A stretch of DNA of 60,000 nt from positions 2,110,001 through 2,170,000 of the forward strand of contig OU612073.1 in assembly GCA_914767715.1 (NCBI GenBank), written 5' to 3'. Both the position numbers and the translations under genes were made by a program. Below are positions 23,660 to 35,900 of this stretch, piece after piece. Every line of letters starts with the position of its first letter. Position 1 is the stretch's first letter. The notes under the pieces were generated by a model. It searched no databases and had not been told where the DNA came from. It saw only the letters and a program-made list of their open reading frames with translations. This DNA is from Membranipora membranacea. Taxonomy: Eukaryota > Bryozoa > Gymnolaemata > Cheilostomatida > Membraniporidae.

Positions 23660-24820
23660 TTCCTATAATAGAATAAGTGAAAACTTCTGCATCCAAATGT
23701 CGTCAGACAGCTTACGTATACAATAGGGACCCTGACATGTTCTAATCAATCTGACAGAAAAGTCATTGAATTCTATAACTCCACTGACCGTAAAAAGTAA
23801 AATGTTTTTGTCATCTTGTTTTGCTTCCTGACCAATTTCGGTACATGGTTGAGTGTTCTTAATTCAGTTTAAGAGTAACTGGGAGATGGAACAAAATATA
23901 TATAACATTGTTTAAAGCCCTATATGACAGGATGCAAACCATGCGTTCTACTATCTAAGGGTACTAAATTGAGGTACATGTTATATTATCCACTATTTGA
24001 GTTTTAAGACTGCAACCTCAGTGTTCGGAGAAAAGGAAACATGAGCTCAGTCTCACTCATAGATGTAACGACCGAGAGTTTTGTTGCCAAGGATAGATTT
24101 TAAGAGGCGGGACTTTAGGTGGCAGTGCCAAAATAGTTTTATTGGGTGTAAGTAACAGAGTGATGACATTTTGGAATTAACTAAGAAAATACGAAGTCAA
24201 GCCAGCTGTTAAATTATGTCATCAGCGTTTATAGTTCTGTTTGTCACTGGAATCTCTATTACCTCCTCCTTTACCCATCTCCTGATTCACTTAACTCAAA
24301 TATGATGATAATATAATAGGAGAGTGATCAGCGAACCGAACGCCTTCACAGTAAAATTTATCTTGATCATCTGTTCACCCCCCTCAATAAATATACTGAA
24401 CAGCCATCAAGTTCCAAAGCTGTGCGAGTAGCAGAATTTTCCTCCAGAAATTTTTAACCCCTCTATGGAAGACCACTGCCAATTTCCTAAAATGTTGCAG
24501 CGTTACTATGTGGCAAACCGTGTTGGTTGTCCGCATTGCAACCAGCGGCTACTTGTGCCGCATCAGGATGGGTTTGTATTACAACACCTCTATCCAACAT
24601 GTTTACCAGATTTGTTAAAGAGTGCTCAGCAAAGAGAGGGTGAATAAATAAAGGTACTTACTGATTATAATAGAGTTGAGCAACTACTTCTAATCCAGGT
24701 TCAACCGATAATAGAAGGCTCGTCCATTGATACCGGGTCCCAGTTAGTGACCAACTTCCACAGTTCTTAGAGTCAAAAACCTCACACAGGAGTATCTACA
24801 AGTAGTGAGGTCTGGGCTCT
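23660..24820. other. Upstream region of caspase B, no gene recognised
   Basis: This should contain the promoter and any 5' non-coding exon of caspase B. No confident TATA or initiator element could be assigned by eye, and no coding exon is supported. Confidence 0.35.
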
Positions 24821-25079
24821 GAAGTGTGAGAAACTTTAGCCACAGCTAAGCAGCAGGGTAAAGCTGCAGTCCGTATCCTGCGACTGACTACATTCATAAG
24901 GTTCTGTGAGTTACCAGGACAGGATGTTTAATCTTCAATTTCTTGTAGTAGCTTAGTTTTCCACCATTATTTTACGCTTTGATGCTTGAGGCAGAGATGA
25001 CCTAGATTCAGTGAGCAGATTCTTTGAAATCAAGCTGTGCAATGAATCCAAATAACTATAATATGACAGGCAGTACATC

Positions 25080-25408
25080 ATAAGGCCACTTGACTTTGAT
25101 ATAGTCTGTGATTTTTGTCAGTGGGTGGGGGTGGGCGAGAAGAGAAGAATGAGTATAGGGGGGAACCATCAATGTAATCTCATGATACTTTTTCGATGTG
25201 TTTTGTGTGGGTATCTATATATAAAGACATAGACATGGACATACATTGACATAGATATATATATAGATACCCACTCAAAATTGAAAAAAAACGCATCGAA
25301 AAAGGATCATGAGATTACATTGATGGTTCCCCCCTATCTCTTTCACTCATATCCCACCCCCACCCACTGACAAAAATCACAGGCTATATCAAAGTCACGT
25401 GGCCTTAT
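25080..25408. mobile_element. Foldback MITE with 10-bp target duplication
   Basis: The element begins ATAAGGCCAC and ends GTGGCCTTAT, and its two halves are near reverse complements over most of its 329 bp (for example ACCATCAATGTAATCTCATG against CATGAGATTACATTGATGGT). It is flanked by GCAGTACATC on both sides, while the empty site near 284 has one copy. A 10-bp duplication with long terminal repeats suggests a Mutator-like non-autonomous element. It has no coding capacity. Confidence 0.85.
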
Positions 25409-25521
25409 GCAGTACATCATATGACAGCCAGAGTCACTAATGCATGAATATACAGGGAAATAAAACAGTGATTTAATTATTCTGACAGATCTCACATTTG
25501 ATGTATATGAAAATAACAACT

Positions 25522-25881
25522 TACCCTATAGGAGTTTAATTTAGCTAGAGTTTAATTTCGCTATCCTATCTGGACCTGGTACTAAATTTCACTAGTACTA
25601 AATTTCGCTAGTAGGCTTACTAGTGAAAATTAAAAAAAAGATGTCCAACTGGTATTCGAACCCAGCTTGGCATAAATCTCCATCGGATTGCAAGGCAGAC
25701 ACTAAGACCACTACACCACGCTAGCTTGTTTGCTGAGATAAGGTGTATTCCTGTATAACTGTACATTGTTTATGAAGCTATGGTGAGTGAGTTTAATTTA
25801 AGATACACTAAATTTCGCAACCTAGGCAACAATGCGCAAAGCGAATCCTTAATGCCGCGAAAACTAAACTCCTATAGGGTA
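25522..25881. mobile_element. TA-flanked inverted-repeat element carrying a tRNA-like segment
   Basis: The ends are CCCTATAGGAGTTTA and TAAACTCCTATAGGG, each bordered by TA. The empty site in copy 1 (near 397) reads CA at that point, which fits insertion at a TA dinucleotide as in Tc1/mariner-type MITEs. Inside, on the minus strand at about 25,643-25,725, lies a tRNA-like segment with an A-box-like TGGTGTAGTGGTCTTAG and B-box GGTTCGAATACC. The cloverleaf acceptor stem does not pair, so it is a tRNA relic or SINE head rather than a functional tRNA gene. Confidence 0.75.
25643..25725 (-). pseudogene. tRNA-like relic inside the TA-flanked element
   Basis: The internal RNA polymerase III promoter boxes are recognisable (TGGTGTAGTGG... 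and GGTTCGAATACC) and the loop around TTGCA is in the anticodon position. The anticodon and acceptor stems are mismatched. No functional tRNA is claimed. Confidence 0.5.
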
Positions 25882-27039
25882 GTTGCCAAATAGTTTTGCC
25901 TGTGTTCCGCAGACAATATTGTAGTCATAGATAGAAAGGTTACTAACAAAGTCCTCCACTACTCTGATATTTGCATGAGGGTGTACAGGCTGTAAATAAA
26001 TCTAAGAAGTTCCTTGTTTGGAATGAAAACTTTTCTAATTCTATCAGAATGAAACAGTTGCAGCGTCAGACCCTACCCTGGCCGAAAAACACAAGCTGTA
26101 CCCTAAAACAATTGGATTGAAATTGTTGATTAATCTGGAATTATTCCGACAGTAAGTCGATAAAAATAGATTTATGAGTAAATGGGTAAATGAGTTCCGC
26201 AGATAGATATTCTGAACCCTTAAATGGTCTAATAATTACATGAGATTACATGGTCTTTCATCATTAAAGAATGGTGTGTGGTTGCTAGCGAGAATTGAAA
26301 TAGAGATAAAACTACCATATGAAAAACAACATGCCAAACCATTCTGCGCATGCTCAGCTCTGGGCATGAGCTGATCTCTGCAAAATTGAGCCTCGGAATT
26401 CCGAAGCCATCTGATTGGCTACCTGCTCTGGTGATATATTCCCCAAAGCGTGCGGATTTGTTATTAATAGTTATTCTCTCTTGTCATTATTAGCTGAGTT
26501 TGATTGACAGTTTATACAGGGGATGTCCCATTTCCCCTTTCCAAAGTTGCAATCAGAACCCAAACTAAACTCATTGTTCTTGCACATGCGCAAATTCAAG
26601 TCACGCATGATGCATACTTAGCCTGCTTTGTGGTAATGATATCCTAGTTTATCAGTGATCTACATGCCCAGTCAGATCACGAGAGTCAGTATGATGCCAA
26701 ACCACAGGACCTGCCATGCCAAAAGGCAGAGAAGCCACCTTCCATCTCAATAGGTACCTGTTGTATAGTTCTATACCACTACACAATAAGGACCTCGCAC
26801 CCCTAAATTGTTGTTGGTTTCAATTGGATTCAGTTTAGTTGACCGCATATGATAACTGTGCGATTTTGAGAATTGTTCTAGTATTTCAGGGCTATCAGTT
26901 ATTTTAAATAATTTTAATTTTAATAATTGCATGATATTACTGCACAGATTAAGGGTGTGAAGGTTCCCTGGCTCTTTTAGCATAAACTGAGCCTGAATTT
27001 AACCAACATGTCTTCTCCAAATCTTTGGTCTGTCTATTT

Positions 27040-27480
27040 TAAAACGCCCTGAACATAAACAGCTCATACATGACAAGTTGGTAGACCCAGAAATCAGGAG
27101 GTCTCCGCGGACGAACTCTCGACCCGGAGTACCACTCTGCGCGTCCCGCAGTGAAGGTGTAATTTGGCCCTTGTTGTCATTTAATTTAAGCCAAAACTAG
27201 AGCGTTCATATTATGAAATGCGTACTTTTACCTGATTTTAAAAATAATATTGTTGCACTTTATCCGAACGAGGAGAGATAGTATGATAATAGGCAATTAT
27301 ATCTAGATATTTGTGCTGTTAGGGTAGGAAAACATAGTTTTTCTTGCAACTAGAAGCTTAAAAAGTTTTCTGGGTGAAGAAAGCTGAAAAAAGGGAGGAA
27401 AAAGGGAGATAGGGAGGAGGTGGAAAATACCCCTAAAAACTGGGAGGCTCCCTACCAAAAAGGGAGACTTGTCAGGTATG
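27040..27480. repeat. Dispersed repeat, copy 1 (partner at about 40,735-41,150)
   Basis: The segment containing ACATGACAAGTTGGTAGACC, TCCGCGGACGAACTC, CCCGGAGTACCACTCTGCG and GGGAGGCTCCCTACCAAAAA recurs at 40,735-41,150 in the same order. Here it runs into a reverse-transcriptase remnant; the other copy does not. It is probably part of a retroelement or a hitch-hiking sequence. Confidence 0.7.
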
Positions 27481-27878
27481 AAACAGCTGAGGGTACGTCT
27501 GAGATGGCACAGAAAAATTGTCGGGTGAAATACCTGAGATTCGAAGATTATGTGCAAAGAATAGCTGGCAAAGCAAGTCAAAGAATGTATGTTGTTAAAA
27601 AAATGTTGCATCTAAGTACAAAGCCATTAGCTTCCATGATGTTCAAAAGTTTTGTAGTTTCCCTCTTGATGTATTGTCTGCCTGTTTTGCACACAAGCAA
27701 ATGTACCATTGACAAGAAATTACTAAGAAAAGTTTTTAATGTTGCTAAGAATTTAAGGCTTGACGTAGCGACCTCGATATTATTGTGCTGTTTTGCTGAT
27801 GAGCATCACATCATACAAAATTTTCTAGAGCGATGCCCTCAAATGCAAGTTCCATACATTAGTAGCAAGCTCCTTTAA
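27420..27878 (+). pseudogene. Non-LTR retrotransposon reverse transcriptase remnant (C-terminal part)
   Basis: From about residue 38 the frame reads VKYLRFEDYVQRIAGKASQR, followed by MYVVKKMLHLSTKPLASMMF, KSFVVSLLMYCLPVLHTSKC and then KKLLRKVFNVAKNL. This matches the layout of the region after the RT thumb in LINE/CR1/RTE-like elements (KASQRLYxLRRL ... LYxSLVxxxLxYCxPVW). The catalytic palm motifs and endonuclease are absent, so it is a short dead fragment. The first about 35 codons derive from the dispersed repeat and are not RT. Confidence 0.7.
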
Positions 27879-28159
27879 TGACAAAGTATATGCATCCTTT
27901 TCTCGCAACATTTCATGTTTGTGATAGCAAGTAAATCAATAAAAACCTAGAGCATTTCTTGTAAACATAAAATCGTAAATAAATTTAAATTTGATCAAGA
28001 TGAACCAATTCATATGTACTAACCAAGGCCATCGCCACAGGTGAAAATAATTCCCCATGATGTAAGAATATGTTTGTAAAAATATTGATTTAAGGGCTGA
28101 CGAATCGAGCCGCCAGGGTAGAAAGGCATATAATTGATGTAATGTGATGCTATTGAAAT

Positions 28160-28545
28160 CATCGCCTGGATTTATCCAGTTCACCTGCAAAATGACTTTT
28201 CTAACATTCCTAAAATTCAAATTTCTATTTAGCCTTAATAATCTATTTGCAAATCACTGGGATTGGCAGTGCAATAAGAGCATGCTTATCTCAAATGAAA
28301 TCAAATACCTACAATAAATACCACACATTATTCTCATGCAAAAGTTTGGTGTTGCCTGGATTTATCCGGTTCACCCGCAAAATCACTTTTTTAACATTCC
28401 TAAAATTCAAATTTCTATTTAGCCATAATAATCGATTTCGCAAATCACTGGGATTGGCAGTGCAGTAAGAGCATAGCTTATCACAAATGAAATCAAATAC
28501 CCACAACAAATACCACACATAATTCTCATGCAAAAGTTGTTATCT
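28160..28545. repeat. Two tandem copies of a 190-bp sequence
   Basis: GCCTGGATTTATCC recurs at 28,164 and 28,354, and the following about 185 bases match closely (AAATTCAAATTTCTATTTAG, CACTGGGATTGGCAGTGCA, AAATACCACACAT). A third, more diverged partial copy with GGCAGCGCAGTGAGAGCATAGC lies at about 29,100-29,280. No coding sequence is supported. Confidence 0.75.
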
Positions 28546-29984
28546 TTATTATTCATCTCTGCCAAAAATTAGCAATGCAAGCAAGGTGATCTAGAATAGA
28601 GTACACAATAAGAGGCAAACGCAAAAAATAAAGAAAGCGACTTCAACAACAAGCAAACCAATCCTGAGCTGCTGTCAGCAACCATTAGAAAACACCACTT
28701 GAACAAATTGACAATGCAGTTGCAAATTCCTTGTCACCAATGAATTCATTATTTCAATGGGCTGTCACAACTATCCACACTAAAAAATAATTTAGATACG
28801 ATCACTTTGGATATTATTAGTAATGCCCGAGAACATGGCTTCTCAATATTAAGACGCTGCCAAGCTGAAAGTCAATCTATCGGCTATTAAACAAGCAGAT
28901 ATGACTTTCTTGGAAAAGCGCATTATTTTGCCACCTTCCAATGATATAAATGTCCAACTATCTGTTTAAAACATCAAGCAGTGTTGACCCTGTGATCAAA
29001 TATGCATGTCATCTCAGTCTGAGATGCTTTGACAGAAAGGCAAGTTGGGCTGTAATGTGTTGATATTCAAATTAAAGACTAGATTCATTCAATCATGTCC
29101 AGTTCATTAGGCCTACAAGCTAAATTTTAAAAGCATTCTCAAATGCAAATTGGAATTTAGCCATATCAATTTCACATAAATTACTTGAATAGGCAGCGCA
29201 GTGAGAGCATAGCTTATCACAACTAGAATCTAATACCTGATCAGTCATCAATAATATGACATAAGTTATTGTAAGGCAACATTTAGCATCGTTTATATAT
29301 TATTCATCTGCCAACGAGCAAAATCTGAGTTTTAGCTCACATTCTAAAATCAACTGAGAAGCCTGAGTCGAACCCAAAAATCTGAGTAACTCGGGCTAAA
29401 CCTGAGTGGTTGAGAGCCATGGTAATATTGTTTGTGATACGTAATAAATCAATCAAATCAATCAGGTGAAGACCAGAGAAGGCAGGGGAGGGATTTTGTT
29501 TTGCAGCTTAATTTGAGTTAGAAATTTTCCAAATGCAGTCACCAATAGCTCCTCGGCCATATGCCATCAACAGCTTGAAGTCAATATTAGTTGGGTATCC
29601 AGATGTATCACAGTATGAAGGTTTTTACTATGGTATCTAATCTACTGTCATGAGGATATTGCTCATTGTGTTAATGGCTGTGATGCCATACAGAGAGCAA
29701 AGAGTTACAGGGGCCTAAGCCCATGATAATATTCAAAATTGTATTGTGCTAACCTAAATTATTAGCCATCCTTTTGTAAGCCTCTATAAATAAATAAGCA
29801 ATCACTACTAGTATGCCTACCTGTAAATATGAGAGCACTACATAGTAAATCATTTGATTGTATGACTAAACAGAGAGACATTGCGACAACACAAACCATC
29901 ACAAACCAACACAATTATGAGATTATGTTGACTTAATCTTGTCACCAAACAATAGCTCGTGCACCTGTTTTTAAAAACAAATTT

Positions 29985-32900
29985 AACTAGAAACGGTAAA
30001 AATATTTGCAAGCAAATATAAAGGAATACAACCATTAATTTTAAATATTGAGGTCAAGTGACATCATAAGTGATGATGTAATAAGGCTCGGTGTATGCCA
30101 AAACCCCCTTATCCCAAGTCTCAACTCAATCGCATGATGAGAACTGTTAATCGGCAGCAGTTTACTGTCAATGGCGTCCATTTTGGATTTCGGGTCATGT
30201 GACCTTAAAATTGATGATGTCATAAGATTCGGTGTATGTCAAAACCCCCATATCCCAAGTTTTAACTAAATCGCATGATAAGAACTGTTAATCGGCAGCA
30301 ATTCACTGTTTATGGCGGCCATTTTGTTTATCAGGTCATGTGACATGAAAATTGATGATGTCATAAGAGTTTGTATAAGTCAAAACCCCCATATCCCAAG
30401 TTTCAAATCAATCGCATGATTTGTTCTCAAGATATCACCAAAAGAAAAATGAAAAACATCCTCCACTAATTAGTGTAATTAGCAAATAAATTGCATAACA
30501 ATTCAAAAATTGTCCACGCATTGTTTGATCGTGACCTATAGGACTATGTTGTGACCAAGTATCATTAGAATCTGCCAAGTAGTTCTTGACTTATAGAAGA
30601 CTTAATTTTGGTATAATCAAGGTATAATTGATAAAAACGGCAAAACCTCCGTCACTAATTAGTCTAATTAGCGAGTGTTACATAACAATTCAAAAACTCA
30701 TTTAGTAATTTCTCATCTAGACATATGCAAGTATGTTCTGACGAAGTTCCATCGATTTCTGCCTGGTGGTTCTTGACTTATAGAAGCCTAAAAAGTGTTG
30801 CAATAATAACTAGAAACGGTAAACATATTTGCAAGCAAATATAAAGGAATACAACCAATAGATTTGATAATCAAGGTCATGCGACATCATAATTGATGAT
30901 GTCATAAGACTCGGTATATGCCGAAACCCCCTTATCCCAAGTCTCAACTCAATCGCATGATAAGAACTGTTAATCGGCAGCAATTCACTGTTTATGGCGG
31001 CCATTTTGTATATCGGGTCATGTGACATGAAAATTGATGATTTCATAAGATTCGGTATAAGTCAAAACCCCATATTCCAAGTTTCAACTCAGTCGCATGA
31101 TCTTTTTTAAAGATATCACCAAAAGAGAAACGAAAAACATCCTCCACTAATTAGTGTAATTAGCAAATAAATTGCATAACAATTCAAAAATTGTCCAAGC
31201 ATTTTTGCATCTTGACCTATAGGACTATGTTGTGACCAAGTATCATTAGAATCTGCCAAGTAGTTCTTGAGTTATAGAAGACTTAATTTTGGTATAATCA
31301 AGGTATGATTGATAAAAACAGCAAAACCTCCTTCACTAATTAGTCTAATTAGCGAGTGTTACATAACAATTCAAAAACTCATTTAGTAATTTCTCATCTA
31401 GACATATGCAACTATGTTGTGACCAAGTAACATCCAATTCTGCCTGGTAGTTCTTGACTTATAGAGGCCCAAAAAGTGTTGCAATAATAAAAATAACTAG
31501 AAACGGTAAACATATTTGCAAGCAAATATAAAGGAATACAACCAATAGATTTGAATATCGAGGTCATGTGACATTAAAATCGATGATGTCATAAGATTCG
31601 GTATATGTCATAACCCCCAAATCCCAAGTTTTAACTCAATCGCATGTTAAGAACTGTTAATCGGCAGCCACTTCCTGTTTATGGCGGCCATTTTGTATAT
31701 CGGGTCATGTGACATAAGAATTGATGATGTCATAAGATTCGGTATATGTCATTACCCCCATATCCCAAGTTTTATCTCAATCGCATGATAAGAACTGTTA
31801 ATCGGCAGCCACTTCCTGTTTATGGCGGCCATTTTGTATATCGGATCATGTGACATTGAAATTGATGATGTCATAAGATTCGGTATAGGTCAAAACCCCC
31901 ATATCCCAAGTTTTAACTCAATCGCATGATAAGAACTGTTAATTGGCAGCAGTTTACTGTATATGGCGGCCATTTTGTATATCGGGTCATGTGACATTAA
32001 AATTGATGATGTCCTTAGATTCGGTATATGCCATAACCCCTGTATCCCAAGTTTAAACTCAATCGCATGATTTGTTCTCAAGATATCATCAATATAAACG
32101 TCAAAACCTCCTTCACTAATTAGTCTAATTAGCGAATATTACATAACATTTCAAAAATTCAAATCATAATTTTTCATCTAGACACATGAAGGTATGTTGT
32201 AAACAAGTTTCATCAAATTGCCTCTGGTAGTTCTTGACTTATAGAGGCCCAAAAAGTGTTGCAATAATAAAAATAACTAGAAACGGTAATTTTTTTAATC
32301 AACAAAATAATATTTGCAAGCAAATATGAAGGAATACAACCAATCGTATCGAATATCGAGGTCACGTGACAGCATAATTGTTGGTCTCAAAGGATTCGGT
32401 ATATGCCAAAACCCCCATATCCCAAGTTTTAACTCAATTGCTTTATAAGAACTGTTAATCGGCAACCACTTCCTGTTCATGGTGGCCATATTGGATTCGG
32501 GTCACATGACATCAAAAATGATGATGTCATAAGATTCGGTGTATGTCAAAACATCCATATCCCAAGTTTTAACTAAATCGCATGATAAAAACTGTTAATC
32601 GGCAGCAATTCACTGTTTATGGCGGCCAATTTGTATATCGGGTCATGTGACATAAAAATTGATGATGTCATAAGATTCGGTATAAGTCAAAACCCCCTTA
32701 TCCTAAGTTTCAACTCAATCGCATGATTTGTTCTCAAGATATCACCAAAAGAAAAATGAAAAACATCCTCCACTAATTAGTGTAATTAGCAAATAAATTG
32801 CATAACAACTCAAAAATTGTCGAGGCATTTTTTCATCGTGACCTATAGGACTATGTTGTGACCAAGTATCATTAGAATCTGCCAAGTAGTTCTTGACTTA

Positions 32901-35900
32901 TAGAAGACTTAATTTTGGTCTAATCAAGGTATAATTGATAAAAACGGCAAAACCTCCGTCACTAATTAGTCTAAATAGCGAGTGTTACATAACAATTTAA
33001 AAACTCATTTAGTAATTTTTCATCTAGACATATGCAACTATGTTCTGACGAAGTTGCATCGATTTCTGCCTGGTGGTTCTTGACTTATAGAAGCCCAAAA
33101 AGTGTTGCAATAATAATAATAAAAAGAACTTACAAAAACAATAGTAATACAACTTTGTTGTATTCCTAATAATAATAACTAGAAACGGTAATTTTTTTAA
33201 TCAACAAAATAATATTTGCAAGCAAATATGAAGGAATACAACCAATCATATCGAATATCGAGGTCACGTGACAGCATAATTGTTGGTCTCAAAGGATTCG
33301 GTATATGCCAAAACCCCCATATCCCAAGTTTTAACTCAATTGCTTTATGAGAACTGTTGTTCGGCAACCACTTCCTGTTCATGGTGGCCATATTGGATTC
33401 GGGTCACATGACATCAAAAATGATGATGTCATAAGATTCGGTGTATGTCAAAACTTCCATATCCCAAGTTTTAACTAAATCGCATGATAAAAACTGTTAA
33501 TCGGCAGCAATTCACTGTTTATGGCGGCCATTTTGTATATCGGGTCATGTGACATAAAAATTGATGATGTCATAAGATTCGGTATAAGTCAAAACCCCCT
33601 TATCCCAAGTTTCAACTCAATCGCATGATTTGTTCTCAAGATATCACCAAAAGAAAAATGAAAAACATCCTCCACTAATTAGTGTAATTAGCAAATAAAT
33701 TGCATAACAACTCAAAAATTGTCGAGGCATTTTTTCATCGTGACCTATAGGACTATGTTGTGACCAAGTATCATTAGAATCTGCCAAGTAGTTCTTGACT
33801 TATAGAAGACTTAATTTTGGTATAATCAAGGTATAATTGATAAAAACGGCAAAACCTCCGTCACTAATTAGTCTAAATAGCGAGTGTTACATAACAATTT
33901 AAAAACTCATTTAGTAATTTTTCATCTAGACATATGCAACTATGTTCTGACGAAGTTGCATCGATTTCTGCCTGGTGGTTCTTGACTTATAGAAGCCCAA
34001 AAAGTGTTGCAATAATAATAATAAAAAGAACTTACAAAAACAATAGTAATACAACTTTGTTGTATTCCTAATAAACCCTACTAAAACAAAAGGAATACAA
34101 CTTTGTTGTATTCCTAATAATAAACCCTACTAAAACAAAAGGAATACAACTTTGTTGTATTCCTAATAACTAGAAACGGTAATTTTTTTAATCAACAAAA
34201 TAATATTTGCAAGCAAATATGAAGGAATACAACCAATCGTATCGAATATCGAGGTCACGTGACAGCATAATTGTTGGTCTCAAAGGATTCGGTATATGCC
34301 AAAACCCCCATATCCCAAGTTTTAACTCAATTGCTTTATAAGAACTGTTAATCGGCAACCACTTCCTGTTCATGGTGGCCATATTGGATTCGGGTCACAT
34401 GACATCAAAAATGATGATGTCATAAGATTCGGTGTATGTCAAAACATCCATATCCCAAGTTTTAACTAAATCGCATGATAAAAACTGTTAATCGGCAGCA
34501 ATTCACTGTTTATGGCGGCCATTTTGTATATCGGATCATGTGACATAAAAATTGATGATGTCATAAGATTCGGTATAAGTCAAAACCCCCATATCCCAAG
34601 CTTCAACTCAATCGCATGATTTGTTCTCAAGATATCACCAAAAGAAAAATGAAAAACATCCTCCACTAATTAGTGTAATTAGCAAATAAATTGCATAACA
34701 ACTCAAAAATTGTCGAGGCATTTTTTCATCGTGACCTATAGGACTATGTTGTGACCAAGTATCATTAGAATCTGCCAAGTAGTTCTTGACTTATAGAAGA
34801 CTTAATTTTGGTATAATCAAGGTATAATTGATAAAAACGGCAAAACCTCCGTCACTAATTAGTCTAAATAGCGAGTGTTACATAACAATTTAAAAACTCA
34901 TTTAGTAATTTTTCATCTAGACATATGCAACTATGTTCTGACGAAGTTGCATCGATTTCTGCCTGGTGGTTCTTGACTTATAGAAGCCCAAAAAGTGTTG
35001 CAATAATAATAATAAAAAGAACTTACAAAAACAATAGTAATACAACTTTGTTGTATTCCTAATAATAATAACTAGAAACGGTAATTTTTTTAATCAACAA
35101 AATAATATTTGCAAGCAAATATGAAGGAATACAACCAATCATATCGAATATCGAGGTCACGTGACAGCATAATTGTTGGTCTCAAAGGATTCGGTATATG
35201 CCAAAACCCCCATATCCCAAGTTTTAACTCAATTGCTTTATAAGAACTGTTAATCGGCAACCACTTCCTGTTCATGGTGGCCATATTGGATTCGGGTCAC
35301 ATGACATCAAAAATGATGATGTCATAAGATTCGGTGTATGTCAAAACATCCATATCCCAAGTTTTAACTAAATCGCATGATAAAAACTGTTAATCGGCAG
35401 CAATTCACTGTTTATGGCGGCCATTTTGTATATCGGGTCATGTGACATAAAAATTGATGATGTCATAAGATTCGGTATAAGTCAAAACCCCCTTATCCCA
35501 AGTATCAACTCAATCGCATGATTTGTTCTCAAGATATCACCAAAAGAAAAATGAAAAACATCCTCCACTAATTAGTGTGATTAGCAAATAAATTGCATAA
35601 CAACTCAAAAATTGTCGAGGCATTTTTTCATCGCGACCTATAGGACTATGTTGTGACCAAGTATCATTAGAATCTGCCAAGTAGTTCTTGACTTAAAGAA
35701 GACTTAATTTTGGTATAATCAAGGTATAATTGATAAAAACGGCAAAACCTCCGTCACTAATTAGTCTAATTAGCGAGTGTTACATAACAATTTAAAAACT
35801 CATTTAGTAATTTTTCATCTAGACATATGCAACTATGTTCTGACGAAGTTGCATCGATTTCTGCCTGGTGGTTCTTGACTTATAGAAGCCCAAAAAGTGT

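Larger units (their letters stand above)
24821..27030. repeat. Duplicated block, copy 2, with two insertions
   Basis: Partner of 1-2,640. It matches base by base except for two extra segments at 25,080-25,408 and 25,522-25,881, which are transposable elements absent from copy 1, and a different middle part at about 26,331-26,690. The two copies act as filled and empty sites for the insertions. Confidence 0.88.
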
